NCBI GenBank assembly: GCA_018666235.1
Contig: JABJAB010000055.1
Coordinates: 1 to 50,068 of the forward strand
Length of the DNA: 50,068 nt
Direction of reading: 5' to 3'
Origin: Ilumatobacter sp.
Lineage (GTDB): Bacteria > Actinomycetota > Acidimicrobiia > Acidimicrobiales > Ilumatobacteraceae
The notes under the pieces are model-generated. The model saw nothing but the letters and a program-made list of their open reading frames with translations, made no database searches and was not told where the DNA came from. The translations under genes and the position numbers were made by a program. Shown here piece after piece: positions 24,101 through 31,221 of this stretch (the stretch's first letter is position 1; each line of letters opens with the position of its first letter).

Positions 24101-25936
24101 AAGCTCTGCCGTCGACGCGTGAGGTGGGGTCGGCAAGCGCACCCCGATGTCGTACAGATAGATCGGTCCGACATCACTGACGAAGACCGCGGGGTGCTCG
24201 TCGACAGCATGCAACCCAAGGTGGCCAAGCAATGGCACCAGATCCGCAATCGTTGCCGACACACCGCGCCGGAAGATTCTGAATCTCCACTCGTCTGCTG
24301 GACCGTCGATGGAGCGCGACAGCGACGTCTCAAGGAGATCCGACAGGCCGATGTCGTCGACCGGTGCCTCGATAAGCCGGGCGACCTTCACCATGTCACC
24401 CACCGCAGCAGCCGGGCCGACACGCGACTTGTACGCCCGCGGGACGGCATGACGCACGACCTCGAACACGTGACGACCCTGCGTGTCGCCAAGCGACTCG
24501 ATCAACGCCGTCCGCGTGCGCTCGGACCACGACGCTGTTTCCTGATCGATCTGCTCACTGAGACGGTCGAGGTCAAGTCCTTCGGACGCTGACACGGTCA
24601 TCGAGATACGCGCCAGCGAACTTGACTCGACCAGGCTGCTCACGTCGCGCACTTTCCCGCCAGCATGCCGCTCCACGAGCGCAGCCACTCGCTCCTGCAA
24701 CCCGGACTCGAAGCGAGCCTTCGGCAAGTACACGAGCACGGTCGTGAAATCACCGACCGGTTCAGCGACATCGAAGACGCGAACGATGCGACGTTCTTGC
24801 AAGCCGACGATGTCGATCACCAGCTCGGCCAGCATGTTCCTGTCGAGTTCGAAGAGCAGATCTCTGGGCAGCGTCTCAACAACATTCTTGATGGCCCGCC
24901 CAGTGTGACTGACCGCCGTTGCGCCCGACAGATTCAGTACAGCGGTCGCACGGTCGCCCAGCACGGGGATTGCGAACACGCTCTCTCGGTACGCGCCGCT
25001 GCCGAGAAGTCCGATGAAGCGATGCTCAATCACCGACCCGTCAGTACCGGATGCAACACGAACGGCGATCGAGGTCATCCGAGTCGCCCGATGAATCGTG
25101 GCCAAGGCCGCGGTGCGCGCAATCACCACCGGCTCGTCGACCGGGTTCCCCGGCTTCGACGGCGGCCACACGGCACCGGCATCGAGCGAGGCTGATGGGC
25201 GGTACTCCCCAAGTTCGCTGTCGGCCACCAATGTCAGGGATGGCGTCCCCACGGTGTCGACGGTCCGCTCATAGGACGCCGCGCCGAGAAAGACGAAGTG
25301 TTGGTCGGCAAACCAGCTGAGCAGGTTGGCCTGCCGTGCAACGCCGTCGGCCAACACTGCGAGCCGGGAACGCATCTCGGGAAAATCGCGGACGACCTGC
25401 ATCACGTCATCAATCGCCAGGCGGACATCTGCTTCGACTCGCCGCTCCAGTTCAGGGCTGCAGCGATCAAGCTGAATCTGCGTCCACGCTTCGAACGACG
25501 TGGAGCCGTCGCTCAACAGGTCGAAGCCGACAAGCTCATCGTCGGCGTTGCGTTGCACCGGCAGCATCGGGTGGACAAGCAGGTCGATGCCAAGACCATG
25601 CCGGTCGAGCACCATTCGCACGGTGTCGACGAGAAACGGAACGTCATCCGTGACGAACATCAGCACGGAACGGTTCGGAGCCCAGCCGTCGCGCTCGAGA
25701 TCCGGGGTACCCACGCGCACCAAGACCTCGCCGGGGGTTCGCCGTCGGCCAACTTCGAAGTGAGCCATGGCGGCCGAGTAGGCCTCATCGAGCGGCCGAT
25801 CGTCGATGTCATCGTCCGGCAGCCCGCGGTAATACCGCTCGACAAATGAGCCCAGCAAAGGCAGGTCTGGTCGGCGCTCCTCGGCCATGCTTTTCAGTAG
25901 CGCGATCGCCCGCTCAATGTCGTTCGTCGTCTCCAT
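21128..25936 (-). CDS. gdh: NAD-specific glutamate dehydrogenase, 180-kDa class
   Basis: At 1602 residues this is the longest gene of the window. It belongs to the large Bac_GDH class, which interconverts glutamate and 2-oxoglutarate with NAD, mainly in the catabolic direction. A long N-terminal regulatory region with ACT-like segments precedes the catalytic core. The core shows RGGLRWSDRREDYRTEVLGLV, then VPVGAKGGFVVK with the conserved lysine, and further on GGNLGLTQLARVEYAL. A long helical C-terminal region follows. The ATG at 25936 diverges from a DUF2237 gene across 149 bp. It is co-directional with gltX. Confidence 0.95.
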   Translation of the reverse strand: METTNDIERAIALLKSMAEERRPDLPLLGSFVERYYRGLPDDDIDDRPLDEAYSAAMAHFEVGRRRTPGEVLVRVGTPDLERDGWAPNRSVLMFVTDDVPFLVDTVRMVLDRHGLGIDLLVHPMLPVQRNADDELVGFDLLSDGSTSFEAWTQIQLDRCSPELERRVEADVRLAIDDVMQVVRDFPEMRSRLAVLADGVARQANLLSWFADQHFVFLGAASYERTVDTVGTPSLTLVADSELGEYRPSASLDAGAVWPPSKPGNPVDEPVVIARTAALATIHRATRMTSIAVRVASGTDGSVIEHRFIGLLGSGAYRESVFAIPVLGDRATAVLNLSGATAVSHTGRAIKNVVETLPRDLLFELDRNMLAELVIDIVGLQERRIVRVFDVAEPVGDFTTVLVYLPKARFESGLQERVAALVERHAGGKVRDVSSLVESSSLARISMTVSASEGLDLDRLSEQIDQETASWSERTRTALIESLGDTQGRHVFEVVRHAVPRAYKSRVGPAAAVGDMVKVARLIEAPVDDIGLSDLLETSLSRSIDGPADEWRFRIFRRGVSATIADLVPLLGHLGLHAVDEHPAVFVSDVGPIYLYDIGVRLPTPPHASTAELAERQHGEVQRAFRALVRGEVEADGLNQLVLVADLSVRQVAVLRCYSRYLQQAGYPFSQAYIEEVLVRHASISHSLAALFDARFDASSEPPPAESPMLANATRADIQRRLDEVPSLDDDRICRALLTLIDATSRTNAFQRDAAGRLSEEIAVKLDAQSIPFLPEPRPMFEIFVCSPKVEGVHLRAGRVARGGLRWSDRREDYRTEVLGLVKAQMVKNAVIVPVGAKGGFVVKQPTAAASDRDAVRAEGVDRYRRFVRSLLDVTDNLVMVDGESTVVHPLNTVIYDADDPYLVVAADKGTATFSDIANEIAIDAGFWLADAFASGGSNGYDHKAMGITARGAWESVRRHSRVIGKDVDTDELTAAGVGDMSGDVFGNGMLLSPHIKLVAAFDHRDVFLDPNPDPATSFAERQRLFELPRSSWADYDTALLSRGGGVHPRSSKSIPITDEVRHALDLSEGVTELRPDELLTSILCAPVDLLWNGGIGTYVKASSESHEAVGDRANDAIRVDAHQLRCRIVGEGGNLGLTQLARVEYALAGGLIYTDAIDNSAGVDCSDHEVNIKIALAQLVADGVLTEIQRNELLVEMTDEVAELVLDDNRAQTLALMIARTQSRSMVNVHARYLDVLEAAGHLDRALEDLPNDKQIAERQSAGSGLRAPEFAVMIASTKNVDIAEILATDLPDDPVLVADLLGYFPSALREQHPSVLLNHRLRREIITTDLVNNMVNLAGISFDHRMSEQSGASVADVTRAFLASREIVRFRELWADVEALGSSIDLETQISLFLDVRRMAERVTTWLLRRRPAPLDISAAINDFGEGFAALAESLDDMVDGRADQDIERLCEEREAAGVPGELARRSAKWPWLHTSLDVIEVARREGSDVLETGVAYWAVFEAFDIGWLWDGIGNLPRSDRWQTQARASLRDDLMTVLADLTGTVIRTAGGSPLEWIKANEAAVSRVMDMETEIRRAEAFDLTTLSVALRQLRNLTVTATG

Positions 25937-26085
25937 GTCGCTCCCAGATCACGCCTGCCGAGAGCCGCACGATCCACATCGCCGGCCCTGCGGCAGAGTA
26001 CCCCGTCGACAATCAGCGTCTCCCCAACTTGTTTGAATCACCTGCGAATACGACATCCGGACCAAGATCGGTGCAGGATGGCCCC

Positions 26086-26460
26086 ATGCAGCAGATCAAC
26101 GTGCTCGGGACCGAACTCATGCCATGCTCATTCGACCCGATGACCGGCTTCTACCGAACAGGATGCTGCGAGAACCGCGGCGACGATCCGGGGATGCACA
26201 CCGTGTGCGGCCGAGTCACCGCCGACTTTCTGTCGTTCTCCGCCGCGCTCGGCAACGACCTGACGACGCCGATGCCGCAGTACGGCTTTGCCGGACTCGC
26301 CCCTGGCGATCAGTGGTGCGTGTGCGCGATGCGGTGGAAGGAAGCATTCGAGGCCGGACAGGCGTGTGATGTCGTGCTCGAGTCGACACATGTCAGCACC
26401 CTCGAATACGTCGACCTCGCCCAGCTGCGCCAGCACGCTGTCACGGCCGACGGGTCATGA
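26086..26460 (+). CDS. DUF2237 family protein
   Basis: 124 residues matching the DUF2237 pattern: NVLGTELMPCSFDPMTGFYRTGCC, HTVCGRVTADFLSFS, GDQWCVCAMRWKEAFEAG, and HVSTLEYVDLAQLRQHA. Several cysteines and histidines are conserved, hinting at metal binding, but the function is not known. The frame is open from 25846 across the start of the GDH gene; ATG 26086 (MQQINVLG) matches the usual start, with a weak GGA upstream. The gene is divergent from gdh and convergent with the acyl-CoA dehydrogenase. Confidence 0.88.
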   Translation: MQQINVLGTELMPCSFDPMTGFYRTGCCENRGDDPGMHTVCGRVTADFLSFSAALGNDLTTPMPQYGFAGLAPGDQWCVCAMRWKEAFEAGQACDVVLESTHVSTLEYVDLAQLRQHAVTADGS

Positions 26461-26519
26461 CGTGGAAGCCAACACCGCGGTGTGCGCATACATCGGCGGG
26501 CGCCTCGGCGAGTGGCTGA

Positions 26520-27776
26520 TCAGATCGGAAGGTTTCCCGTGGCCCGCCGAGTCGACCCTTCGTCGGTGTAGGCCGCGATTGTGCGTTGCGCGATACGCAT
26601 CTGGTGTACCTCATCAGCACCGTCAGCAAACCGTGCCCAGCGGGCGTGTTGGTACATGTGCGCCAGCGGCGTATCAGTCGAGTAACCGAGCGCGCCGTGC
26701 ACTTGGATCGACCGGTCAATGACCCGGCCGAGCATATTTGCGACGAAGTGCTTCGCCATCGACACCTCGGCCTTGAAGTCTTCCTTGTGGTCGATCTTGT
26801 ATGCAGCGTGGAGCACCATCAACTTGGCCTGATAGATCTCCATTGAGCTGTCGGCGATCATCCATTGGATGCCCTGCTTCTCGGCGAGCAACGAGCCATG
26901 GCTGAACCTGTTCAGTGACCGGTCGACCATCATGTCGAGCGCCGTTTCGGCCTGGGCGATCCACCGCATGCAGTGCGCCAGTCGAGCCGGACCGAGACGG
27001 TACTGACCGAGCAGGTGACCCTGTCCTCGTCCGCCCAGCATCTGATCGTTGTGAACACGCAGGTCGGTGATAACGATCTCGGAGTGGCCGGTGCCACCAT
27101 GCATGGTCTCAACCTCGCGCACGTCGTTCCATCCCTCTTGAGGCAGGTCGATGATGAACGCTGAATTCGCTGCCTGCGGGATGTCCGGATTTTCCTCGGT
27201 GCGACAAACAAGAATCGCAAACTCCGCGCGGCGAGCACCAGAGATGAACCACTTGTGGCCGTTGATCACCCATTCATCACCGTCCTGATACGCCTTGGTC
27301 TGGATCAACGTGGGGTCTGAGCCGGCGACTTCGGGTTCGGTCATTGCGAAGCACGACCCCCGGACGGTGCCGGCGCAGAGCGGCTTCAAATACTTCTCTT
27401 TCTGCTCGTCGGTACCCCAGTGCAGCAGGGTGTGCATGTTGCCCTCATCTGGCGCCTGGCAGTTGAACACCCATGGTCCGTAATACGACTTGGCGGCTTC
27501 GGCCTGGACCATTGCCAACTCAACGTGACCGAGCCCCATACCACCCCACTCTTCGGGCATGTGGGGAAGCCAGATGCCGGCCTTGAAGGCTTCCTTGCGG
27601 AGGCCAACCAGTGCCGAGATCCGATCGCGACCATCAAGCGGTTCGCCGACCTTGTTCCCGTCGGCATCTTTGCCTTCGAGCCGATGCTCCTCGGGCTTGA
27701 TGATGTCTGCGACGAAGGTGCGGACCCGAAGACGGATCTCTTCAAGTTCGGGGCTGAGAGAGAAATCGATCGCCAT
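26520..27776 (-). CDS. Acyl-CoA dehydrogenase (ACAD10/11-like)
   Basis: 418 residues. This FAD enzyme oxidises acyl-CoA at the alpha-beta bond. Visible signatures are CFAMTEPEVAGSDPTLIQT (flavin-binding), WVINGHKWFISGA, and the C-terminal QVHGALGYSTDTPLAHMYQHARWARFADGADEVHQ segment characteristic of the ACAD10/11 subgroup. I take the ATG at 27776 (MAIDFSLSPELEEI), the standard start. The frame opens earlier at 27875, but that portion lies under the divergent peptidase gene's 5' region. No other beta-oxidation genes adjoin it. Confidence 0.93.
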   Translation of the reverse strand: MAIDFSLSPELEEIRLRVRTFVADIIKPEEHRLEGKDADGNKVGEPLDGRDRISALVGLRKEAFKAGIWLPHMPEEWGGMGLGHVELAMVQAEAAKSYYGPWVFNCQAPDEGNMHTLLHWGTDEQKEKYLKPLCAGTVRGSCFAMTEPEVAGSDPTLIQTKAYQDGDEWVINGHKWFISGARRAEFAILVCRTEENPDIPQAANSAFIIDLPQEGWNDVREVETMHGGTGHSEIVITDLRVHNDQMLGGRGQGHLLGQYRLGPARLAHCMRWIAQAETALDMMVDRSLNRFSHGSLLAEKQGIQWMIADSSMEIYQAKLMVLHAAYKIDHKEDFKAEVSMAKHFVANMLGRVIDRSIQVHGALGYSTDTPLAHMYQHARWARFADGADEVHQMRIAQRTIAAYTDEGSTRRATGNLPI

Positions 27777-27857
27777 GGGCCACACAGTGTCAGGTGGGAG
27801 TGCAGCGATGAGAGCTGTGCCAGCACAGAGACCCAGACGGCAAGTACGGTCACCAGC

Positions 27858-28853
27858 GTGCAGCGTCGCCCCCATCGCCTTCTACTTCTCGCTCTCGTGG
27901 GCGCACTCACGCTGGTTGCGTGCACATCGGCAGACGACCAACCGGACGCCTTCTCCTCCGACTCCCCCACGACCACTGCGGCGCCGCCCACGATGCCACC
28001 GACCACCGTGCCGCCGACCACCGCGCCCTCGACCACGGCGCCGCCGACGTCGGTCCCAATGACCAGCACCACATCAACGGTGGCCGCTCCGGCCATTGTG
28101 TCCGATGCCGCAATCAGTACGGGCAACGCCAGCGCTACTCCCGCCAGAGTCACCAACACGGCCGACCGCGTCGGTGAGCAGATCGAGCTCGAGACGCCGG
28201 TGTTCGACATCGGTACCTCGGTCGAAGGCCGGGCCATCATCGCCGAGCGCATCGGCAAAGCAGGCGGCCGCAAGGTGCTCGTGGTCGGCGTGATCCATGG
28301 CAACGAAGACGCCGGCCTTCAGATTGTTGCCGAACTGCGGCAGCGGGCGATCGACGAAAATGTCGAGCTCTGGCTGATCGACACCATGAACCCCGACGGC
28401 GTCGTTCGCCAGGACCGTCACAACAGCAACGAAGTCGATCTCAACCGGAACTTTCCATACAAGTGGGGGCCCATTGGCGGCCCCGGGGACAGCCAGTACG
28501 CCGGAACCGGGCCGGCGAGCGAGCCTGAAACTCAAGCGATCGTCCAGTTCATCACGCTGCTTCGACCGGACATCGCGATCTGGTATCACCAGGACGCCAA
28601 CTTGATCATTCCGAGTACGGGGCGCGATGGCCGTCTGCGTGCTCGCTACGCCGAACTCACAGCGCTCGAGCTTGCCGAGTGCTGCGATGGCGGTGGCACC
28701 TACACCGGTATCGCAGCGACGTGGGCACGCAACGAACTGAAGAAGGACAGCGACGCCGTTCCCTTCATCGTCGAGCTGCCGGGCGGCGAGCTCTCAGCTG
28801 CACAGGTGAACGCACATGCGACGGCGGTGCTCACCATCGCCATCGAAGGCTGA
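27858..28853 (+). CDS. M14-family zinc carboxypeptidase lipoprotein
   Basis: 331 residues. A lipoprotein signal ends in LVAC, so the protein is probably anchored outside the membrane. A 60-residue Pro/Thr-rich linker follows (PTTVPPTTAPSTTAPP), then an M14 peptidase domain. Zinc ligands are His147 and Glu150 (VIHGNED) and His244 (WYHQD), substrate-binding Arg197 lies in DLNRNFP, and the catalytic base is Glu306 (FIVELPGG). This resembles MpaA-like murein-peptide amidases, so peptidoglycan peptides are a plausible substrate. The start is GTG at 27858, placing MQRRPHRLLLLALVG at the N-terminus; the open frame upstream is antisense to the dehydrogenase. Confidence 0.88.
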   Translation: MQRRPHRLLLLALVGALTLVACTSADDQPDAFSSDSPTTTAAPPTMPPTTVPPTTAPSTTAPPTSVPMTSTTSTVAAPAIVSDAAISTGNASATPARVTNTADRVGEQIELETPVFDIGTSVEGRAIIAERIGKAGGRKVLVVGVIHGNEDAGLQIVAELRQRAIDENVELWLIDTMNPDGVVRQDRHNSNEVDLNRNFPYKWGPIGGPGDSQYAGTGPASEPETQAIVQFITLLRPDIAIWYHQDANLIIPSTGRDGRLRARYAELTALELAECCDGGGTYTGIAATWARNELKKDSDAVPFIVELPGGELSAAQVNAHATAVLTIAIEG

Positions 28854-28859
28854 CCTTTC

Positions 28860-29510
28860 TTACACGAAGGTCGCGAAAACATCGAGCGGCTCGCGCTCGC
28901 TCTGCACGCTGTTGATCGGCGCGTCCTCGTCGGCGGTACCCAGGGCAACGCCACAGAAGATTTGCTGCCCATCGGGGGCACCGACAAATTCAGCGACCGC
29001 TTCTTCGTGGACGGCCCACGCTTCTTGCGGACAGGTATCGAGGCCTGCCTCTTGGGCGAGCAACATGAAGGTCTGCAGGAACATCCCGAGGTCGCTCCAC
29101 TGTGGCGGGCCCATGATCCGGTCGACGAAGCAGAAGATCGCCGCCGGTGCACCGAAGAAGTCGAGGTTCTTGGCGAATTGCCCGAGTCGACCGGCCTTGT
29201 CCTCGCGCGTCACGCCGATTGACGCGTACATGTCCTCACCAATCTTGTATCGCGACGAGCGATAGGGCTCGGGGAGACTCGGTGGATAGATGTCATAGGC
29301 CGGCGGTCCCGGCTGGCGGGTCGACAGGAACTCGCGGAAGCGTTGCATCGACGCACCGTTGACGACGTAGATCCGCCACGGCTGGACGTTTCCGCCTGAC
29401 GGTGAGCGCGATGCTGTCGTCAGGAGCTCCGCAATCTTCTCGTCGCTCACTGGATCGGGGAGGAACGCACGGATCGACTTGCGTCGCGTGACTGCTTCGG
29501 TGACATCCAT
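28860..29510 (-). CDS. Nitroreductase family protein
   Basis: 216 residues. The N-terminal MDVTEAVTRRKSIRAFLPDPVSDE and SRSPSGGNVQPWRIYVV are typical FMN-binding segments of nitroreductases, followed by GMFLQTFMLLAQEAGLDTCPQEAW and a FCGVALG end. It should use FMN and NAD(P)H; its substrate is unknown. ATG 29510 is chosen because it gives the canonical start. The gene ends six bases from the stop of the convergent peptidase and diverges from ribD across about 85 bp. Its FMN dependence fits the flavin-rich neighbourhood but may be coincidental. Confidence 0.9.
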   Translation of the reverse strand: MDVTEAVTRRKSIRAFLPDPVSDEKIAELLTTASRSPSGGNVQPWRIYVVNGASMQRFREFLSTRQPGPPAYDIYPPSLPEPYRSSRYKIGEDMYASIGVTREDKAGRLGQFAKNLDFFGAPAAIFCFVDRIMGPPQWSDLGMFLQTFMLLAQEAGLDTCPQEAWAVHEEAVAEFVGAPDGQQIFCGVALGTADEDAPINSVQSEREPLDVFATFV

Positions 29511-29595
29511 GAGATGAGTCTGGCGACCGGCGGGCCTTGCGGGCGAATCAAGGGCGCGTTGGGAACATGACCCGACACGCGGCAAAGATGCAGTG

Positions 29596-30579
29596 ATGCC
29601 GATGCCCGACAGCGAACTGATGCAGCTGGCAATCGATGCTGCAAGCAATGCTCGGACCCTGACCGCGCCGAACCCCTGGGTCGGCTGCGCCATCCGCAGC
29701 GCCGACGGCAGCACATATGTCGGCGCCACCGAACCTCCTGGCCAGGCCCACGCCGAGATCGTCGCCCTCAACGCGGCAGGGTCTCAGGCTGCGGGTGCGG
29801 TCCTCGCCACGACCCTCGAGCCGTGCGCACACACCGGCCGAACCGGTCCGTGTACCGAAGCCATCATCGAAGCTGGTGTCCGCCGTGTCATCATTGGCAT
29901 CGAGGACCCCGACGTCAACGTTGCGGGCGCTGGCATCGCTCAGCTTCGTGCAGCGGGCATCGACGTCGGAGTCGGCGTGAAGGCCGATGAGATCACCGCA
30001 CAGCTCGCCTCGTACCTCCACCATCGCCGCACCGGGCGGCCGTACGTCATCCTCAAGCTCGCCGCGACAGTCGACGGGCGAACCGCTGCGCCCGATGGCG
30101 AGAGCGAGTGGATCACGGGTGTCGCAGCCCGCACCGATGTGCACCAGATGCGCGCCGAGAGCCAGGCCATCTTGGTCGGCGCTGGGACGGTGCGCGCCGA
30201 CGACCCGTCGCTGACCGTCCGGCTCGTCGACGGACCTGACCCACGGCGCATCGTGCTCGGCGCCGCACCGACCAATGCCAAGGTGCACCCCTGCACAGAG
30301 TGGGTCGGGCCATTGCCCGAGCTGCTCGATGAGCTCGGCGCCGATGGTGTGCTGCAGCTCATGGTCGAAGGCGGTGCCAACGTTGCGTCGGAGTTCCACG
30401 ATGCCGGTCTGGTCGACCGCTACGTGATCTATCTCGCACCGGCGATCTTCGGTGGCAACGACGCTCATCCCTTGTTCGTTGGCGCCGGCACGCCGACCAT
30501 GGCCGAACTGCGACGCGGCCGATTCCTGTCGACCGCAATGCTCGGCGGCGACCTCCGGCTCGATATCAGTTTGGACTGA
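29596..30579 (+). CDS. ribD: Bifunctional riboflavin deaminase-reductase
   Basis: 327 residues. The N-terminal deaminase has the zinc site His52 and Glu54 (AHAEIV) with Cys77 and Cys86 in LEPCAHTGRTGPC. The C-terminal half is the 5-amino-6-ribosylaminouracil-phosphate reductase (VILKLAATVDGRTA, ILVGAGTVRADDPSLTVR, MVEGGANVASEF). Together they make the second and third steps of riboflavin synthesis. The reductase half is somewhat short. GTG 29593, ATG 29596 and ATG 29602 are adjacent candidate starts; I use 29596. This ribD is outside the riboswitch operon and converges on a second GTP cyclohydrolase II and fbiC, with no FMN riboswitch in front of it. Confidence 0.94.
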   Translation: MPMPDSELMQLAIDAASNARTLTAPNPWVGCAIRSADGSTYVGATEPPGQAHAEIVALNAAGSQAAGAVLATTLEPCAHTGRTGPCTEAIIEAGVRRVIIGIEDPDVNVAGAGIAQLRAAGIDVGVGVKADEITAQLASYLHHRRTGRPYVILKLAATVDGRTAAPDGESEWITGVAARTDVHQMRAESQAILVGAGTVRADDPSLTVRLVDGPDPRRIVLGAAPTNAKVHPCTEWVGPLPELLDELGADGVLQLMVEGGANVASEFHDAGLVDRYVIYLAPAIFGGNDAHPLFVGAGTPTMAELRRGRFLSTAMLGGDLRLDISLD

Positions 30580-30608
30580 GTACCCGTCGGAAACTGATCA
30601 GTCCAACT
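30568..30608. terminator. Inverted repeat between convergent ribD and ribA
   Basis: AGTTTGGACTGA (30568-30579, including the ribD stop) pairs with TCAGTCCAACT (30598-30608) with one bulged base. A smaller palindrome ACTGATCAGT lies inside at 30593-30602. It could end transcription of both convergent genes; no T run is present. Confidence 0.45.
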
Positions 30609-30615
30609 CGGCGTA

Positions 30616-31221
30616 TCAACCGAGATGGTTGAGGAGTGCACGCTTCGAGTCGAGATAGGCCCGACTCTCGGCAGTATGGGCAACATCGGTCGGCACCATC
30701 TCGGCGACCACGATGCCCTCTTCTTCGAGGCCGGACGCCTTGGCCGGGTTGTTGCTGATCAGTCGGACCGAGGCCACACCGAGATCCGCGAGAATTGCTG
30801 CCGCGACGTCGTATCGACGAGCATCGACCGGTAGGCCTTGCGCCGTGTTCGCGTCGACGGTGTCGAGTCCCTGGTCCTGCAATTCGTAGGCGCGGATCTT
30901 GTTGGCGAGCCCGATACCCCGACCCTCGTGGCCGCGTAAGTACACAATGACGCCGGCCCGCCCCGCTGCGGCTTCCTCGGCGATCGAGTGCTTCGCTGCA
31001 GCGAGTTGCTGGCCACAGTCACACTTCGCCGACCCGAGCACATCACCGGTCAGACACTCACTGTGCAGGCGGACGAGCACGGGTTGCGATGCCGCAGCAG
31101 CTGGGTCGCCACCGATCAGCGCCACATGCTCGTGGCCGTCGACCGCCCGGTAGGAGACGATGCGAAACGTGTCGACGTCGGTCGGCAACCGAGCATCACC
31201 GACCCGTTCGACGAGCATCAT
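30616..31221 (-). CDS. ribA: GTP cyclohydrolase II, stand-alone second copy
   Basis: 201 residues, a free-standing GCH II in addition to the domain inside ribBA. Zinc ligands are Cys56, Cys67 and Cys69 (ECLTGDVLGSAKCDCG). GTP-binding YLRGHEGRGIGLANK is intact, and the Tyr112 of RAYELQ keeps the residue required for full GCH II activity in this family. It converts GTP to diaminohydroxypyrimidine phosphate, formate and pyrophosphate. The ATG at 31221 overlaps the fbiC stop (ATGA), a clear translational coupling. It should therefore be expressed with the FO synthase, whose substrate derives from this reaction. Confidence 0.94.
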   Translation of the reverse strand: MMLVERVGDARLPTDVDTFRIVSYRAVDGHEHVALIGGDPAAAASQPVLVRLHSECLTGDVLGSAKCDCGQQLAAAKHSIAEEAAAGRAGVIVYLRGHEGRGIGLANKIRAYELQDQGLDTVDANTAQGLPVDARRYDVAAAILADLGVASVRLISNNPAKASGLEEEGIVVAEMVPTDVAHTAESRAYLDSKRALLNHLG

